DNA of 57,726 nucleotides from Chloroflexota bacterium (GCA_019873665.1 JAIOAV010000017.1:1-57726), one strand, 5' to 3'; numbered from the stretch's first letter, positions 9,301 to 18,497 are shown. The notes: a model not told the origin generated them from the letters alone. Translations and numbers: made by a program.

Positions 9301-10721
9301 ACGGTAGGGATATCGGCATCAGAGCGCAGTGCAAGCCTGGTGCATAGCCGCACGAACCATTCCTCTGCGTTTGCATCCGGCATCGTACCGAGATAGTAGA
9401 GAAGCGATTGAAGTCGGCCATTGCACATGGCAAAAGAGACCACCGCGGCCCGAGGCGCCTGCCACAGCAGCGCGATGACGCCTGTCAAGACGCCCAAGAT
9501 ACCCAACAACTCCAGTGGCCTGCCAGGCGCAAAGTCAATAGTGAGCAGTGCATAGTATGTCCGGCCCATTGTCAGGGTCATACGGTCCAGTGTCCAGGTG
9601 GCGCTTTCGTCCAGAAACGCCTCCCAGATCGGCATCATTTGCCCACCGCGATATGCCTGGACGTGAAAGACTGGGCCGCTTTTCCCCTGCTGCGGCAATT
9701 GCTCATAATAAGTCAGGCGAAAAGTAAGATTTCGAGCGGGAAGGGCGAAATACCCCTCCTCGCCAGGATCACGGAACCGCAACACGCTGGCCTGTTCCAG
9801 CGCATCAGCCCCCGACAAGGTCTGCACGAGCAATGGCTGTCCTTGCTCGTCCTGCGCCGTCAGCCTAATGGCTGGCCCCAGCGCAGGCTGCGTGAATAGC
9901 AGCCACCCATAGCGGAGCGGCTGGGTCGGCGCAACAATCCCTTTGCCGACAGTCTGGCCATCCCGTTGCAGCAGCAGCACTGTCTGCCATCCCTGCAGCG
10001 TGCCATCGTGCCCAGATTGGATCGTCATCTGTTCATTGACGACGACGATCTCGTCCCCATGCGCCAGGCTGTAAGCCTGACCAGGCCCCAGAGAGATATC
10101 CTCTTCTCGCCAGCCCCACCGCTCGTTCACCAGTAATCCTCCCAGGAACAGAAGGGCGGCGAGATGAGGCACGATGCGCCAGAGGGCCTTGCGGGAGGCA
10201 CGGCGACGCAAAACCGCGGGTAGGCTTCCCTCGCTCAGAGATAGCTCGAGTGCTTCCTCCTGTACCAGTGCCCCCAGAGCGGGCAACAGCTCACACTCGG
10301 GCACCTCTGCCGGTAGTGGCCGAATCTGACGGGGTGGCTCGGCCTCCCACCATGCATCGTCGCGGCGCGTCCGTATCCAATCGCCAAGCTGTTCGGCCAC
10401 GACCGTTACAAGTTCGAGCGCTATGACAGCCAAGAGCAACCGGGAGAGCCAAGATCCCCGCAGATCGGTCAACCCCAACTGACGCACAATATCCGCTGTC
10501 CCACCATAGCGCTGGCGTAACGCTGCCAGCCATCGCCCATACGCCATGGGATCGCTCCGCACGGCCGGCGAAAGCTGGGGGAAGACCAGCGAAAGAGAAA
10601 TGAGGAGCGCCAGAAGCAATACCACGGCAACCGTCAGGCGGCGTGAGGCCAGAATCCGCCAGAGAGCGGCTATTGGGTCCTGCAGATAGGCGAGCAGTGT
10701 AGAGTATCTATTATCCATCAT
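9273..10721 (-). CDS. resB: Cytochrome c biogenesis protein ResB-like
   Basis: This protein of about 482 residues resembles ResB/Ccs1, which works with CcsA to deliver and attach heme to apocytochrome c outside the membrane. It shows an N-terminal transmembrane pair (ILASRRLTVAVVLLLALLISLSL, about residues 25-50, and another at about 110-130). A third segment, IVPHLAALLFLGGLLVN, lies near residue 190. A long extracytoplasmic beta-rich domain with DISLGPGQAYSL follows, then a final membrane helix near residue 430. No CcsA, ResA or cytochrome gene lies nearby, so the partner must be elsewhere. Start: ATG at 10721 (GTG 10727 and ATG 10718 are alternatives). It is divergent from rel. Confidence 0.75.
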   Translation of the reverse strand: MMDNRYSTLLAYLQDPIAALWRILASRRLTVAVVLLLALLISLSLVFPQLSPAVRSDPMAYGRWLAALRQRYGGTADIVRQLGLTDLRGSWLSRLLLAVIALELVTVVAEQLGDWIRTRRDDAWWEAEPPRQIRPLPAEVPECELLPALGALVQEEALELSLSEGSLPAVLRRRASRKALWRIVPHLAALLFLGGLLVNERWGWREEDISLGPGQAYSLAHGDEIVVVNEQMTIQSGHDGTLQGWQTVLLLQRDGQTVGKGIVAPTQPLRYGWLLFTQPALGPAIRLTAQDEQGQPLLVQTLSGADALEQASVLRFRDPGEEGYFALPARNLTFRLTYYEQLPQQGKSGPVFHVQAYRGGQMMPIWEAFLDESATWTLDRMTLTMGRTYYALLTIDFAPGRPLELLGILGVLTGVIALLWQAPRAAVVSFAMCNGRLQSLLYYLGTMPDANAEEWFVRLCTRLALRSDADIPTVCENGRKVL

Positions 10722-10736
10722 GTTCACAGCGATTAG

Positions 10737-10765
10737 TTGCTTTTCAACTCGTTCTACGCTATACT
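10737..10765 (+). promoter_or_regulatory. Promoter of rel
   Basis: TTGCTT and TATACT are separated by 17 nt, with the -10 ending 23 nt before the rel ATG. The element lies in the short divergent gap between resB and rel. Confidence 0.7.
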
Positions 10766-10788
10766 ATACAGTCAAAGGAGAGCGTGAT

Positions 10789-12921
10789 ATGGACTTTGCA
10801 CAGCTCGCGGCAATGGTCAAAGAATACGCGCCGACTGCCAGTCAGGAACCGCTGCGCCGCGCCTACGAACTGGCGCAGCAGGCGCACGCGGGGCAATTGC
10901 GTGCTTCGGGCGACCCCTATATCATACACCCGTTAGAGGTAGCAGGCATCTTGGCTGATATCCATATGGACATGCCAACGCTGATTGCCGCGCTGTTACA
11001 CGATGTGCCAGAGGACACCGACATCTCGCTGGACAGAATTCGCAGCGAGTTTGGCGACCAAGTCGCCAAGTTGGTGGATGGCGTTACCAAACTCGAACGC
11101 CTCACAGAGATGAGCGCGGGCAACCGCGAAGAGGAAGAGGCGGAAAGCCTGCGCAAGATGTTCCTCGCCATGGCCGAAGATGTGCGAGTAGTCCTGATCA
11201 AACTGGCGGATCGCCTGCACAACATGCGCACCCTCTGGGCTCTCTCGCCCAAGCAGCAGATCCGTATGGCGAAGGAGACAGAGGAGATCTTTGCCCCTCT
11301 GGCCACTCGCCTGGGTATCTGGCAGCTCAAATGGGAGCTGGAGGATCTCGCGCTACGCTACCTGGACTGGGATACCTATCATCAGATCGCCGAGCTTCTG
11401 GCAGAGCGCCGCACAGAGCGAGAGCAATATATCAATCGCGTTGTGCAGAGCGCGCAGGAGCTCCTGCAAGGGCAGGGCATCAAGGCGACGGTCTATGGTC
11501 GCCCCAAACACATCTATAGTATCTATCGCAAGATGCAGAGCAAGGGACGCGAGTTCGCGCGGATCTACGATCTCTTTGGCATCCGCGTATTGGTCACAGA
11601 AGTCCGCGATTGCTATGCCGCGCTGGGCGTCATCCATTCACGCTGGCCGCCCATTCCAGGCGAATTCGATGACTATATCGCCATGCCCAAAGACAACATG
11701 TACCAGTCACTGCACACGGCGGTGTTAGGTCCGGAGGGCAAGATCGTCGAGTTTCAGATTCGGACCGAGGAAATGCACCGCATTGCCGAATATGGCATCG
11801 CCGCACACTGGCGCTACAAAGAGGGCGCGCCGAAAGACCTGGAATTCGAGGCCAAGATTGCCTGGCTGCGTCAGCTCTTGGAGTGGCAGCGCGAAGTGGC
11901 GGATGCTCAGGACTTTGTCAATTCGCTCAAGAGCGATGTCTTCCAGGATCGCGTCTATGTATTTACCCCGAAAGGCGATATCATCGATCTGCCCAAGGGC
12001 GCCACGCCCATTGACTTTGCCTACTATATCCACACCGAGATCGGACACCGCTGTCGCGGGGCCAAGGTCAATGACAGCCTGGTGGCGCTGAACTACCAGC
12101 TACAGAACGGCGATCGGGTCGAGATATTGACCGCCAAACGTGGTGGCCCCAGCCGAGACTGGCTGAACCCGCGTTTGGGCTTTGTCAACACGAGCCGCGC
12201 CCAGCAAAAGATCCGGCAATGGTTCCGCCGTGAGCAAAGGGAAGAGAATATCCTACAGGGGCGCGTCATCCTGGAAAAGGAGCTGCGCCGCCTGGGCCTC
12301 GAGCAAATGCCATTCGACGAGATCGCACGGCTCATGGGCTATGAGGGTCGCATAGACGATTTCCTCGCTGCCATCGGTTACGGCGATATCACACCGCCAC
12401 AGATCGCCAACAAGGCGATGGCCGAAGCGGCCAAGTCCAGAGCCACTATCATCCCCGCGGCGTCCGCCGTCACCAGCAGTTCATCCGGAATCGAGGTCAA
12501 AGGGGTGGGAAACCTGCTAACACGCCTCGCTCCCTGCTGCAACCCTGTGCCGCCGGACCCGATCGTCGGCTTTATCACGCGCGGACGGGGTGTGACGATA
12601 CATCGCAAGGACTGCGTGAATGTCCGCAACATCACCGAGACGGAGCGGCTGATTGATGTCGCCTGGGGACCCATCAGCCAAGTCTATCCCGTAACGATTC
12701 GGATCGAGACGCTGGATCGCAGCGGGTTATTGAGCGAGATCGCCTCCATTGTATCGGCTGAATACGTGAACATCAGTGCCGCCCAGGTGACTACGCACCC
12801 GGATCGCACTGCCACGCTCCGCGTTACGCTAGATGTCGCCAATCTGGGCCAACTCAGCAACATCATGGCCAAGATCGAGGCCATACCCGATGTCCTGGAA
12901 GCACAGCGTGAGGTGGCCTAA
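10789..12921 (+). CDS. rel: Bifunctional (p)ppGpp synthetase/hydrolase Rel
   Basis: This 710-residue long RSH enzyme makes and degrades (p)ppGpp in the stringent response. The N-terminal HD hydrolase domain is intact (YIIHPLEVA, then LLHDVPEDT with the HD pair near residue 71), so hydrolysis should be possible. The synthetase domain has IYDLFGIRVLV and FDDYIAMPKDNMYQSLHTAV. A TGS domain (VYVFTPKGDIIDLP...) follows near residue 390, and a C-terminal ACT domain ends the protein. A conserved CCNPVP zinc-type motif lies near residue 583. The ATG at 10789 was chosen because AAAGGAG precedes it by 8 nt and the promoter lies just upstream. The longer frame back to 10720 would cover the promoter. Confidence 0.97.
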   Translation: MDFAQLAAMVKEYAPTASQEPLRRAYELAQQAHAGQLRASGDPYIIHPLEVAGILADIHMDMPTLIAALLHDVPEDTDISLDRIRSEFGDQVAKLVDGVTKLERLTEMSAGNREEEEAESLRKMFLAMAEDVRVVLIKLADRLHNMRTLWALSPKQQIRMAKETEEIFAPLATRLGIWQLKWELEDLALRYLDWDTYHQIAELLAERRTEREQYINRVVQSAQELLQGQGIKATVYGRPKHIYSIYRKMQSKGREFARIYDLFGIRVLVTEVRDCYAALGVIHSRWPPIPGEFDDYIAMPKDNMYQSLHTAVLGPEGKIVEFQIRTEEMHRIAEYGIAAHWRYKEGAPKDLEFEAKIAWLRQLLEWQREVADAQDFVNSLKSDVFQDRVYVFTPKGDIIDLPKGATPIDFAYYIHTEIGHRCRGAKVNDSLVALNYQLQNGDRVEILTAKRGGPSRDWLNPRLGFVNTSRAQQKIRQWFRREQREENILQGRVILEKELRRLGLEQMPFDEIARLMGYEGRIDDFLAAIGYGDITPPQIANKAMAEAAKSRATIIPAASAVTSSSSGIEVKGVGNLLTRLAPCCNPVPPDPIVGFITRGRGVTIHRKDCVNVRNITETERLIDVAWGPISQVYPVTIRIETLDRSGLLSEIASIVSAEYVNISAAQVTTHPDRTATLRVTLDVANLGQLSNIMAKIEAIPDVLEAQREVA

Positions 12922-12934
12922 CCGCAAGCGCCTA

Positions 12935-14089
12935 TTAGCCAATCGTGGGCGCAGGGCTCTCGAACTTGAGATACCGCTCGATAACCGCTGTGGCGCGCTG
13001 CTCCTCCAGCCACTTGGATAGCGCCTCGCCCTTCATCTGCTCAAGCACATATGTGTCCAGCGGACGATTCTCGTCCCGCTCTTCCACTTTGATGATGTGA
13101 TAGCCGTAGGCGGTCTGACAGATATCGCTGATCTCGCCAACAGGTGTGTTGAACGCCACCTTCTCAAAATCGGCATCCATCTGTCCCATCGGGAACCAGC
13201 CCAAATCGCCGCCATTCGCTTTGGTGCTCTCATCCGTCGAAAGCTCCTCTGCCAGTTTGGCAAAATCCTCTCCCGCCTTCAGGCGTGCCAGCGCTGCTTC
13301 GGCGTCCTCTGGGGTCTCCAAAAGGATATGACGCGCACGCACCTGCAGTGCAGTAGTGGGGAGCTGATTGCCCAGGTACTCCTGCAACTTTTGCGCCAGA
13401 AGGCTGTCGCGGAAGAGCTTGCGCAGGTCCTGCTCACCAAAGTTGGCGCTCTTCTGGACGGTGGCAACATAATCCGCAAAGGACTTGAGGAACTCGGCTT
13501 CGGTCATCGGTGCTGTGGTGGGAGTTGGCGTTACCGTAATCGGTAACGTCGCCGTAATCGGCGTCGGCGTGGGGGTCGGCGGGTTGCGATCGAAGCCAAA
13601 CTGACGCTCAACCTCGCTTTGCACCTCTGCATCCGAGACGGTCAGACCAAGCCGCTGCGCCTCCTGGCGGATCAGCTCATCGTCAATCATCTCCTCCAGC
13701 ACCTGCTGCGGGGCGTTATCCAGCTCCGAATTGAGGTATTGAAGCTGCTGCTGGTAATACTGTACCAAGAACTCGTTCCCAGAACTCGAACCAAGCATTG
13801 CGATCTGCGTCTGTATCTGGCTCAATGAAGACTCAAGGCTGAATCGCCGATAGGCCAGCCGCTTTTCATATTCATCTGTACGGATCGGCACTCCCGCGAC
13901 CCGCGCTACCGGCCTGCCTGGCTTGACCACAAGCTCGGTATAGAGACCGATCGCCAACACGAGAACGATGGCGACGACAAAGATAGTCGCCGCGATGTAA
14001 AGCTGTTTGCGTAGCCTCTCGTCTCTGGCGCGTCGAGAGAGTTGTTTTCGTGTCGGCGCGCTCGGTTTTTCTCTACTTTTTTTCGTCAT
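12935..14089 (-). CDS. Membrane-anchored peptidyl-prolyl cis-trans isomerase (PrsA/SurA-like)
   Basis: This 384-residue protein is probably an extracytoplasmic foldase. A basic N-terminus (about residues 1-28) precedes one membrane helix, LYIAATIFVVAIVLVLAIGLY, with no lipobox, so it is an anchored rather than lipidated form. A SurA_N-like helical region follows and is interrupted by a Pro/Thr linker near residue 175. The parvulin domain (about 250-345) carries the family pattern ARHILLETPEDAEAAL, GGDLGWFPMGQM and GYHIIKVEERD. It converges with rel, with only 13 nt between stops. Its start is 120 nt from the end of the rpsF-ssb-rpsR operon, with a hairpin between. Confidence 0.88.
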   Translation of the reverse strand: MTKKSREKPSAPTRKQLSRRARDERLRKQLYIAATIFVVAIVLVLAIGLYTELVVKPGRPVARVAGVPIRTDEYEKRLAYRRFSLESSLSQIQTQIAMLGSSSGNEFLVQYYQQQLQYLNSELDNAPQQVLEEMIDDELIRQEAQRLGLTVSDAEVQSEVERQFGFDRNPPTPTPTPITATLPITVTPTPTTAPMTEAEFLKSFADYVATVQKSANFGEQDLRKLFRDSLLAQKLQEYLGNQLPTTALQVRARHILLETPEDAEAALARLKAGEDFAKLAEELSTDESTKANGGDLGWFPMGQMDADFEKVAFNTPVGEISDICQTAYGYHIIKVEERDENRPLDTYVLEQMKGEALSKWLEEQRATAVIERYLKFESPAPTIG

Positions 14090-14165
14090 TTAGGTATGCT
14101 CCAAGATCGCCCCGCCCAGCAGATTCCCACGCGAGCGCAGACGCTGCCAACTCATGACAGAAGAG

Positions 14166-14191
14166 GGGGCATAAGGGAATCCCTATGCCCC
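14166..14191 (-). terminator. Hairpin after rpsR
   Basis: GGGGCAT-A-AGGGA pairs with TCCCT-ATGCCCC with one bulged A and a 1-nt loop as drawn. It lies just downstream of rpsR. Only a weak pyrimidine run follows on the minus strand, so it could be a terminator or an mRNA-end stabiliser. Confidence 0.5.
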
Positions 14192-14209
14192 GCATTGCCT
14201 TGAACTGTC

Positions 14210-14479
14210 CTAACCTGTGCGGCTATAGCCGCCCCCGACGTAGGGCAGCAGCGCCAGAAAGCGCGCTCGCTTGATCGCCGTCGCGAGATGGCGCTGATGT
14301 TTGGCGCAGGTGCCAGTCTTACGGCGGCTCAGGATCTTGCCGCGATCAGTGATATACCCCTGCAAGAGGTCAACGTTCTTGTAGTCAATCTGGGCTGTGC
14401 GCGACACACAAAACTCGCAGACCTTACGCCGAGGGCCGAATCGCCCCCGTCCCCTGTTTGGCCGTTCACTCGCTGCCAT
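14210..14479 (-). CDS. rpsR: 30S ribosomal protein S18
   Basis: This 89-residue protein is S18, which binds the 30S platform together with S6. The core [20 protein letters not shown] and [20 protein letters not shown] are nearly invariant family sequences. The N-terminal half contains CEFC and the later CAKH, giving a Cys3-His set that suggests a zinc-binding S18 paralog. It is third in the rpsF-ssb-rpsR operon, 69 nt after ssb, with GGAGG upstream of the ATG. Confidence 0.98.
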   Translation of the reverse strand: MAASERPNRGRGRFGPRRKVCEFCVSRTAQIDYKNVDLLQGYITDRGKILSRRKTGTCAKHQRHLATAIKRARFLALLPYVGGGYSRTG

Positions 14480-14548
14480 AGAAGCTCAAACCTCCGCAAT
14501 CCACTCTCCGGACACAGCACCCCGTCCGGCTCTCGTTTTACCGTCCGA

Positions 14549-14935
14549 CTACACAAAGGAGGGATCTTCGCCCCCCGATAGCTCTGCCGCATCGCCTGGG
14601 AGGGGTTTGCGATCAAGCAATAGGATGTGGCTGGCGACGACTTCGGTGCGCAGCTGGTCTTGGCCCGCTTCATCCCGCCATTCGCGAGTCTGTAGCCGGC
14701 CCTCGACGTAGACATGCCCTCCTTTGGCAAGATACTGCTTGCATATCTCGGCCAAACGGCGCCAGGCAATGATACTAAACCAGTCCCACGCTTCCTGCGG
14801 CTTGCCGTCACTCCCCTTCCACACACGCTTCACGGCTAGGCTGAACGATGTCACGGCAACTCCATCCGGCGTATACCGCATCTCGGGGTCCCGTCCGACT
14901 GTGCCGATCAGCATCACCTTATTCAGCCCTGTCAT
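14549..14935 (-). CDS. ssb: Single-stranded DNA-binding protein
   Basis: This 128-residue SSB protects single-stranded DNA in replication and repair. The OB fold is complete: LNKVMLIGTVGRDPEMRYTPDG, TSFSLAV, the aromatic segment WDWFSIIAWRRLAE, and GGHVYVEGRLQTREW. The C-terminus is unusually short. The flexible linker is almost absent and the tip reads GGEDPSFV rather than the usual DDDIPF, which may alter partner binding. Its position between rpsF and rpsR is the common bacterial arrangement. GGAGAG precedes the ATG. Confidence 0.97.
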   Translation of the reverse strand: MTGLNKVMLIGTVGRDPEMRYTPDGVAVTSFSLAVKRVWKGSDGKPQEAWDWFSIIAWRRLAEICKQYLAKGGHVYVEGRLQTREWRDEAGQDQLRTEVVASHILLLDRKPLPGDAAELSGGEDPSFV

Positions 14936-14960
14936 TCGCGTCTCTCCTTTGCAAGGCCGC

Positions 14961-15254
14961 CTACTCCCCTTCGTCTTTGGCCACGATCAGATGTCGGATG
15001 ATCTGCTCGTCCAGACGCAAAGCACGGTTAAGGTTCGCTGGCACATCCGGCCCAGCTTCCAGCTGGACGACATAATAATACCCCTCTCGGTATTTCCGAA
15101 TGGGGTATGCCAACTGCCGCTTGCCCCTCGCCTCGATCTGAGCGACCTGCGCCCCTAGTCCCTGCACCATATTGGTGAACTTGTCTAGGAGGGCAGTTAA
15201 CCCTTCCTCATCGAGTTCCGGCTGCGCGATGAAAACTAACTCGTAACTTGCCAC
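14961..15254 (-). CDS. rpsF: 30S ribosomal protein S6
   Basis: This 97-residue S6 forms a heterodimer with S18 on the 30S subunit. The sequence MASYELVFIAQPELDEEGL and KRQLAYPIRKYREGYYYVVQLEA is typical of the family, and the length is normal. The start is GTG at 15254 with a strong AAGGAGG six nt upstream. It is the first gene of the rpsF-ssb-rpsR operon. A promoter lies about 110 nt upstream and a leader hairpin between them may bind the S6:S18 pair. Confidence 0.97.
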   Translation of the reverse strand: MASYELVFIAQPELDEEGLTALLDKFTNMVQGLGAQVAQIEARGKRQLAYPIRKYREGYYYVVQLEAGPDVPANLNRALRLDEQIIRHLIVAKDEGE

Positions 15255-15284
15255 GGCCCGCCTCCTTTCCCTGGGATTGCTCCT

Positions 15285-15323
15285 GCACCACTACCCCATC
15301 GGGGGCCGCCCATGGGATGGCGC
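15285..15323 (-). promoter_or_regulatory. Candidate rpsF leader hairpin (S6:S18 autoregulation)
   Basis: In the rpsF 5' leader an outer stem GCGCCA/TGGTGC and an inner stem CCCAT/ATGGG are separated by asymmetric bulges. They close a loop of 12 nt rich in C and G that includes CCG. Known rpsF leaders bind the S6:S18 complex through a CCG near the tip of a bulged hairpin. The match is structural and by eye only. Confidence 0.4.
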
Positions 15324-15365
15324 GGAGCGAAAAGGTGAATGATATGGAAATCTTACAGCGCCGAG

Positions 15366-15394
15366 ATTATACCATCGAAAGGCACAGGACGCAA
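15366..15394 (-). promoter_or_regulatory. Promoter of rpsF-ssb-rpsR
   Basis: On the minus strand TTGCGT and TATAAT are separated by 17 nt, about 112 nt upstream of rpsF. It is divergent from the helicase promoter at 15453-15481. Confidence 0.75.
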
Positions 15395-15452
15395 ATACCG
15401 TTGCCATCGCACTTGTGCTTATCATCGTCGCACCTAGCGCAGGCAACGTTTT

Positions 15453-15481
15453 TTGCTCAACCAGGTTGATAGTGGTATAAT
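15453..15481 (+). promoter_or_regulatory. Promoter of the XPB-like helicase gene
   Basis: TTGCTC and TATAAT are separated by 17 nt, ending 49 nt before the helicase ATG. Confidence 0.7.
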
Positions 15482-15530
15482 TGACTGTTAGTGTACGAGA
15501 GGTTTTCTCAGAGATAATAGAGGTCATGTC

Positions 15531-17246
15531 ATGCCGTATCAACTGGCCAATCCGCTCATCGTCCAGAGCGATCGCAGTATCCTGCTCGAAGTAGATAACC
15601 CCCTCTACGCTGAGGCGCGAGACCTGCTGGCGCGCTTTGCCGAGCTAGAGAAAAGCCCCGAACATATCCACACCTATCGCATCACACCGCTCTCCCTGTG
15701 GAACGCCGCTTCCGCTGGCACCAGTGCCGAAGATGTCGTCGCTACCTTGCGCCGCTATAGCAAGTATGACGTGCCAGATAACGTGTGCGTTGACATCGTG
15801 GATTACATGTCGCGCTACGGGCGTCTGCAGCTCATGCGGGAAAACGGCGACCTTCTGTTGCGATCGGATGACCCCGTATTGATCGCCGAGGTAGCGCAGC
15901 ACAAGCGGCTTAGTGAGTATATTATCGGTCAGCGTGACCCTTTGACGTTGCTGGTCGATCCCGTGCGCCGCGGGTTTCTGAAACAGGCGCTTGTGGCTTT
16001 CGGTTATCCCGCCGAGGACCTCGCCGGATACGAGCCGGGAGCGCCGCTGCCTATGGCGCTTCTGAGCACGACGAACAGCGGCTTGCCCTTCCACGTTCGC
16101 GCATACCAAGAGGACGCCATCGCCAACTTTTACGCGGGCGGCAGCGCCCGTGGCGGCAGCGGCGTCATTGTGCTCCCCTGCGGCGCCGGCAAGACGATCG
16201 TGGGCCTGGGAGTGATGGCCAAAGTGCAGGCGGAGACACTCATCCTGACGCCAAGCACGGTAGCTGTCCGACAGTGGATTGACGAGATTTTGGACAAGAC
16301 GACGCTCACGCGGGACGATGTCGGCGAGTACTCGGGGCAGATCAAGGAAATCCGTCCCGTGACGCTTACCACCTATCAGATCATGACCTATCGTTCCAGC
16401 CGCGACAAAGAGTTCCCGCACTTTGCCCTCTTTGATCAGAAAGACTGGGGGCTGATCATCTATGACGAAGTCCACCTGCTGCCTGCGCCGGTCTTTCGCG
16501 TTACTGCGGCGCTGCAAGGGCGGCGGCGACTGGGCCTGACCGCCACACTCGTGCGCGAGGATGGGCGCGAAACAGATGTGTTCTCTCTCATTGGCCCGAA
16601 AAAGTATGACATGCCCTGGAAAGAGTTGGAAAAGCAGGGATGGATCGCGACCGCGGAATGCCATGAGATCCGGATTCCGATGGTAGAAGAAGATCGCATG
16701 GCCTATGCGCTGGCCGATGAGCGGGAGAAATATCGCATCGCCGCAGAGAACGAGGCCAAGATTCCGGTGATCATGGAGATCATCCACAAACATCAGGGGG
16801 ATCAGATCCTGGTAATCGGACAGTACCTCGATCAGCTTGAGATCGTAGCGCAGTTGCTCAAAGCGCCGCTTATCACGGGCAAGACCCCCGTGGCGGAGCG
16901 TGAGGCGCTCTATGAGGCGTTCCGCACCGGCGAGCAACCGCTGCTGGTCGTCTCCAAGGTGGCCAACTTTTCCATTGACCTGCCGGACGCCAACGTGGCT
17001 ATCCAGATATCCGGTACGTTTGGCTCCCGCCAGGAAGAAGCGCAGCGTCTCGGCCGTATTCTGCGCCCCAAGAAGGGCGCGCAGCTCGCGCATTTTTACT
17101 CGCTGGTAACGCGCGATACAAAGGATCAGGTTTTTGCGGCCAAGCGACAGCTCTTCTTGACGGAACAAGGATACCGGTATACCATCATGTACGCAGAAGA
17201 GCTAGCAACATATGAGCCCAACTGCCCTGTGACCTCCCGTCTATAG
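15531..17246 (+). CDS. XPB/ERCC3-type DEAD/DEAH-box DNA helicase
   Basis: This 571-residue SF2 helicase is related to archaeal and eukaryal XPB, a DNA-opening motor of repair and transcription. An N-terminal helicase-associated domain (about 1-175) precedes the ATPase core. Walker A PCGAGKT lies at about 218-224, the DEVH box at about 311, and the XPB-specific LVREDGRE (RED motif) follows the GLTAT motif. The second RecA domain carries SKVANFSIDLPDANVAIQIS and QRLGRILRPK (motif VI). The nuclease Bax1, often paired with archaeal XPB, is not seen in the window, and the next gene is an MFS exporter. A weak AGAGG precedes the ATG at 15531. A DNA repair role is inferred from the family. Confidence 0.92.
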   Translation: MPYQLANPLIVQSDRSILLEVDNPLYAEARDLLARFAELEKSPEHIHTYRITPLSLWNAASAGTSAEDVVATLRRYSKYDVPDNVCVDIVDYMSRYGRLQLMRENGDLLLRSDDPVLIAEVAQHKRLSEYIIGQRDPLTLLVDPVRRGFLKQALVAFGYPAEDLAGYEPGAPLPMALLSTTNSGLPFHVRAYQEDAIANFYAGGSARGGSGVIVLPCGAGKTIVGLGVMAKVQAETLILTPSTVAVRQWIDEILDKTTLTRDDVGEYSGQIKEIRPVTLTTYQIMTYRSSRDKEFPHFALFDQKDWGLIIYDEVHLLPAPVFRVTAALQGRRRLGLTATLVREDGRETDVFSLIGPKKYDMPWKELEKQGWIATAECHEIRIPMVEEDRMAYALADEREKYRIAAENEAKIPVIMEIIHKHQGDQILVIGQYLDQLEIVAQLLKAPLITGKTPVAEREALYEAFRTGEQPLLVVSKVANFSIDLPDANVAIQISGTFGSRQEEAQRLGRILRPKKGAQLAHFYSLVTRDTKDQVFAAKRQLFLTEQGYRYTIMYAEELATYEPNCPVTSRL

Positions 17247-17282
17247 CCATACGGACCGCCTATCGTGACCTGGAGGATCACC

Positions 17283-18497
17283 TTGGAGCCCTGGCGTCGC
17301 AACCTCTATTTCTCTTGGCTGTCGCAATTGCTCTGTATCCTGGGATTCAGCGCGGCATTTCCCTTTATTCCCTATTACTTGGAGGAAATAGGCATCGTTG
17401 ACCCGGATCAGGTGACGCTCTGGACCGGGTATATCACCACCGGCGGCTCGCTCTCGATGGCCATATTCGCGCCGATTTGGGGCTCGTTGGCGGATCGCTA
17501 CGGGCGCAAGATCATGGTGGAGCGCGCCGCCTTTATCGGCGCTATCATCATCTTTTTGATGGCGTTTGCGCAGAACGCCCCACAGCTCTTGGCCCTGCGC
17601 ACCATCCAGGGAGCTTTTACGGGCACTGTTGCTGCGTTCACCACACTGGTCGCCTGTTCCACGCCGCGCAAGTACATCGGCTTCACCCTCGGCCTCATGC
17701 AGATGGCAGTATTCAGCGGTTCTTCCGGCGGCCCGCTTCTGGGCGGCTTTGTCGCTGATGCCTTCGGCTACAGGACAGCGTTCGTCGTCTGCGCTGTCAT
17801 GTTGTTGATCGGCGGGATAATCGCCTGGCGCCTTGTTGACGAGATCTTTGTCCCCAGCGAACGAAGGCGCGCCAGCTTGATGGATGGAGTACGCTCCCTC
17901 CTGAGCCAACGCGCCATTCTCATCATGACGACGGTCATTTTCAGCCTGCAATTCACTGGCTCCATGGTGCGCCCCATGATGCCGATCTACATGCAGCAAC
18001 TGCAGACGGACCCAAGTTATCTCGCCACTATGGCCGGCCTGATCCAAGGAGGAACAGCACTCTCCAGCGCCATTGCCGCCGCGTTGATCGGACGATTAAG
18101 CGATCGAATCGGCCACCGCCTAGTCCTCATCTTGTGCAGTTTGGGTGCTGCCGCCGCCTATCTGCCACAGAGCTTGGTGGCAACAAGCGCGCAACTCCTG
18201 GCTCTGAACGTGTTGCTCGGGTTCTTTCTGGGAGGGCTACTCCCTTCAGCGAATGCGGTCATTGCGCTGGCCGTCAGTGACGGACGCCAAGGAGCTACCT
18301 ACGGAATCACCGCGAGCGCAGGTGCAGCCGGCCGCGCTTTTGGTCCGGTGCTCGGCTCGGCAGTGGCCATCTCGCAGAGCATCCGTGCGCTGTTTCCCAC
18401 CGCCGCAGTCCTCTATACCCTGATCGCGATCTGGGTCGCTGTAGCTCTCCCCGGCAGAAAACGGCTCGGCACCGAACGCACGCGACCGGAAGACTGA
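17283..18497 (+). CDS. MFS transporter (drug/efflux type)
   Basis: This protein of about 404 residues has around twelve membrane segments and the major-facilitator signature GSLADRYGRKIM between helices 2 and 3, with a second GRLSDRIGHRL in the C-terminal half. The pattern PIWGSLADRYG and the family layout suit a proton-coupled multidrug or metabolite exporter of the DHA1 (TetA-like) group. The substrate cannot be told. A TTG at 17283 has GGAGG six nt upstream, which makes it a better start than the GTG at 17265 that lies 7 nt before that GGAGG. It follows the helicase gene by 36 nt on the same strand and may be cotranscribed with it. Confidence 0.88.
   Translation: MEPWRRNLYFSWLSQLLCILGFSAAFPFIPYYLEEIGIVDPDQVTLWTGYITTGGSLSMAIFAPIWGSLADRYGRKIMVERAAFIGAIIIFLMAFAQNAPQLLALRTIQGAFTGTVAAFTTLVACSTPRKYIGFTLGLMQMAVFSGSSGGPLLGGFVADAFGYRTAFVVCAVMLLIGGIIAWRLVDEIFVPSERRRASLMDGVRSLLSQRAILIMTTVIFSLQFTGSMVRPMMPIYMQQLQTDPSYLATMAGLIQGGTALSSAIAAALIGRLSDRIGHRLVLILCSLGAAAAYLPQSLVATSAQLLALNVLLGFFLGGLLPSANAVIALAVSDGRQGATYGITASAGAAGRAFGPVLGSAVAISQSIRALFPTAAVLYTLIAIWVAVALPGRKRLGTERTRPED

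Noticed and set aside
15645-17168. Open frame of 507 codons on the minus strand opposite the helicase gene
   Set aside because: It is the mirror of a clear XPB-type gene with all motifs, has no family resemblance and has no ribosome site.
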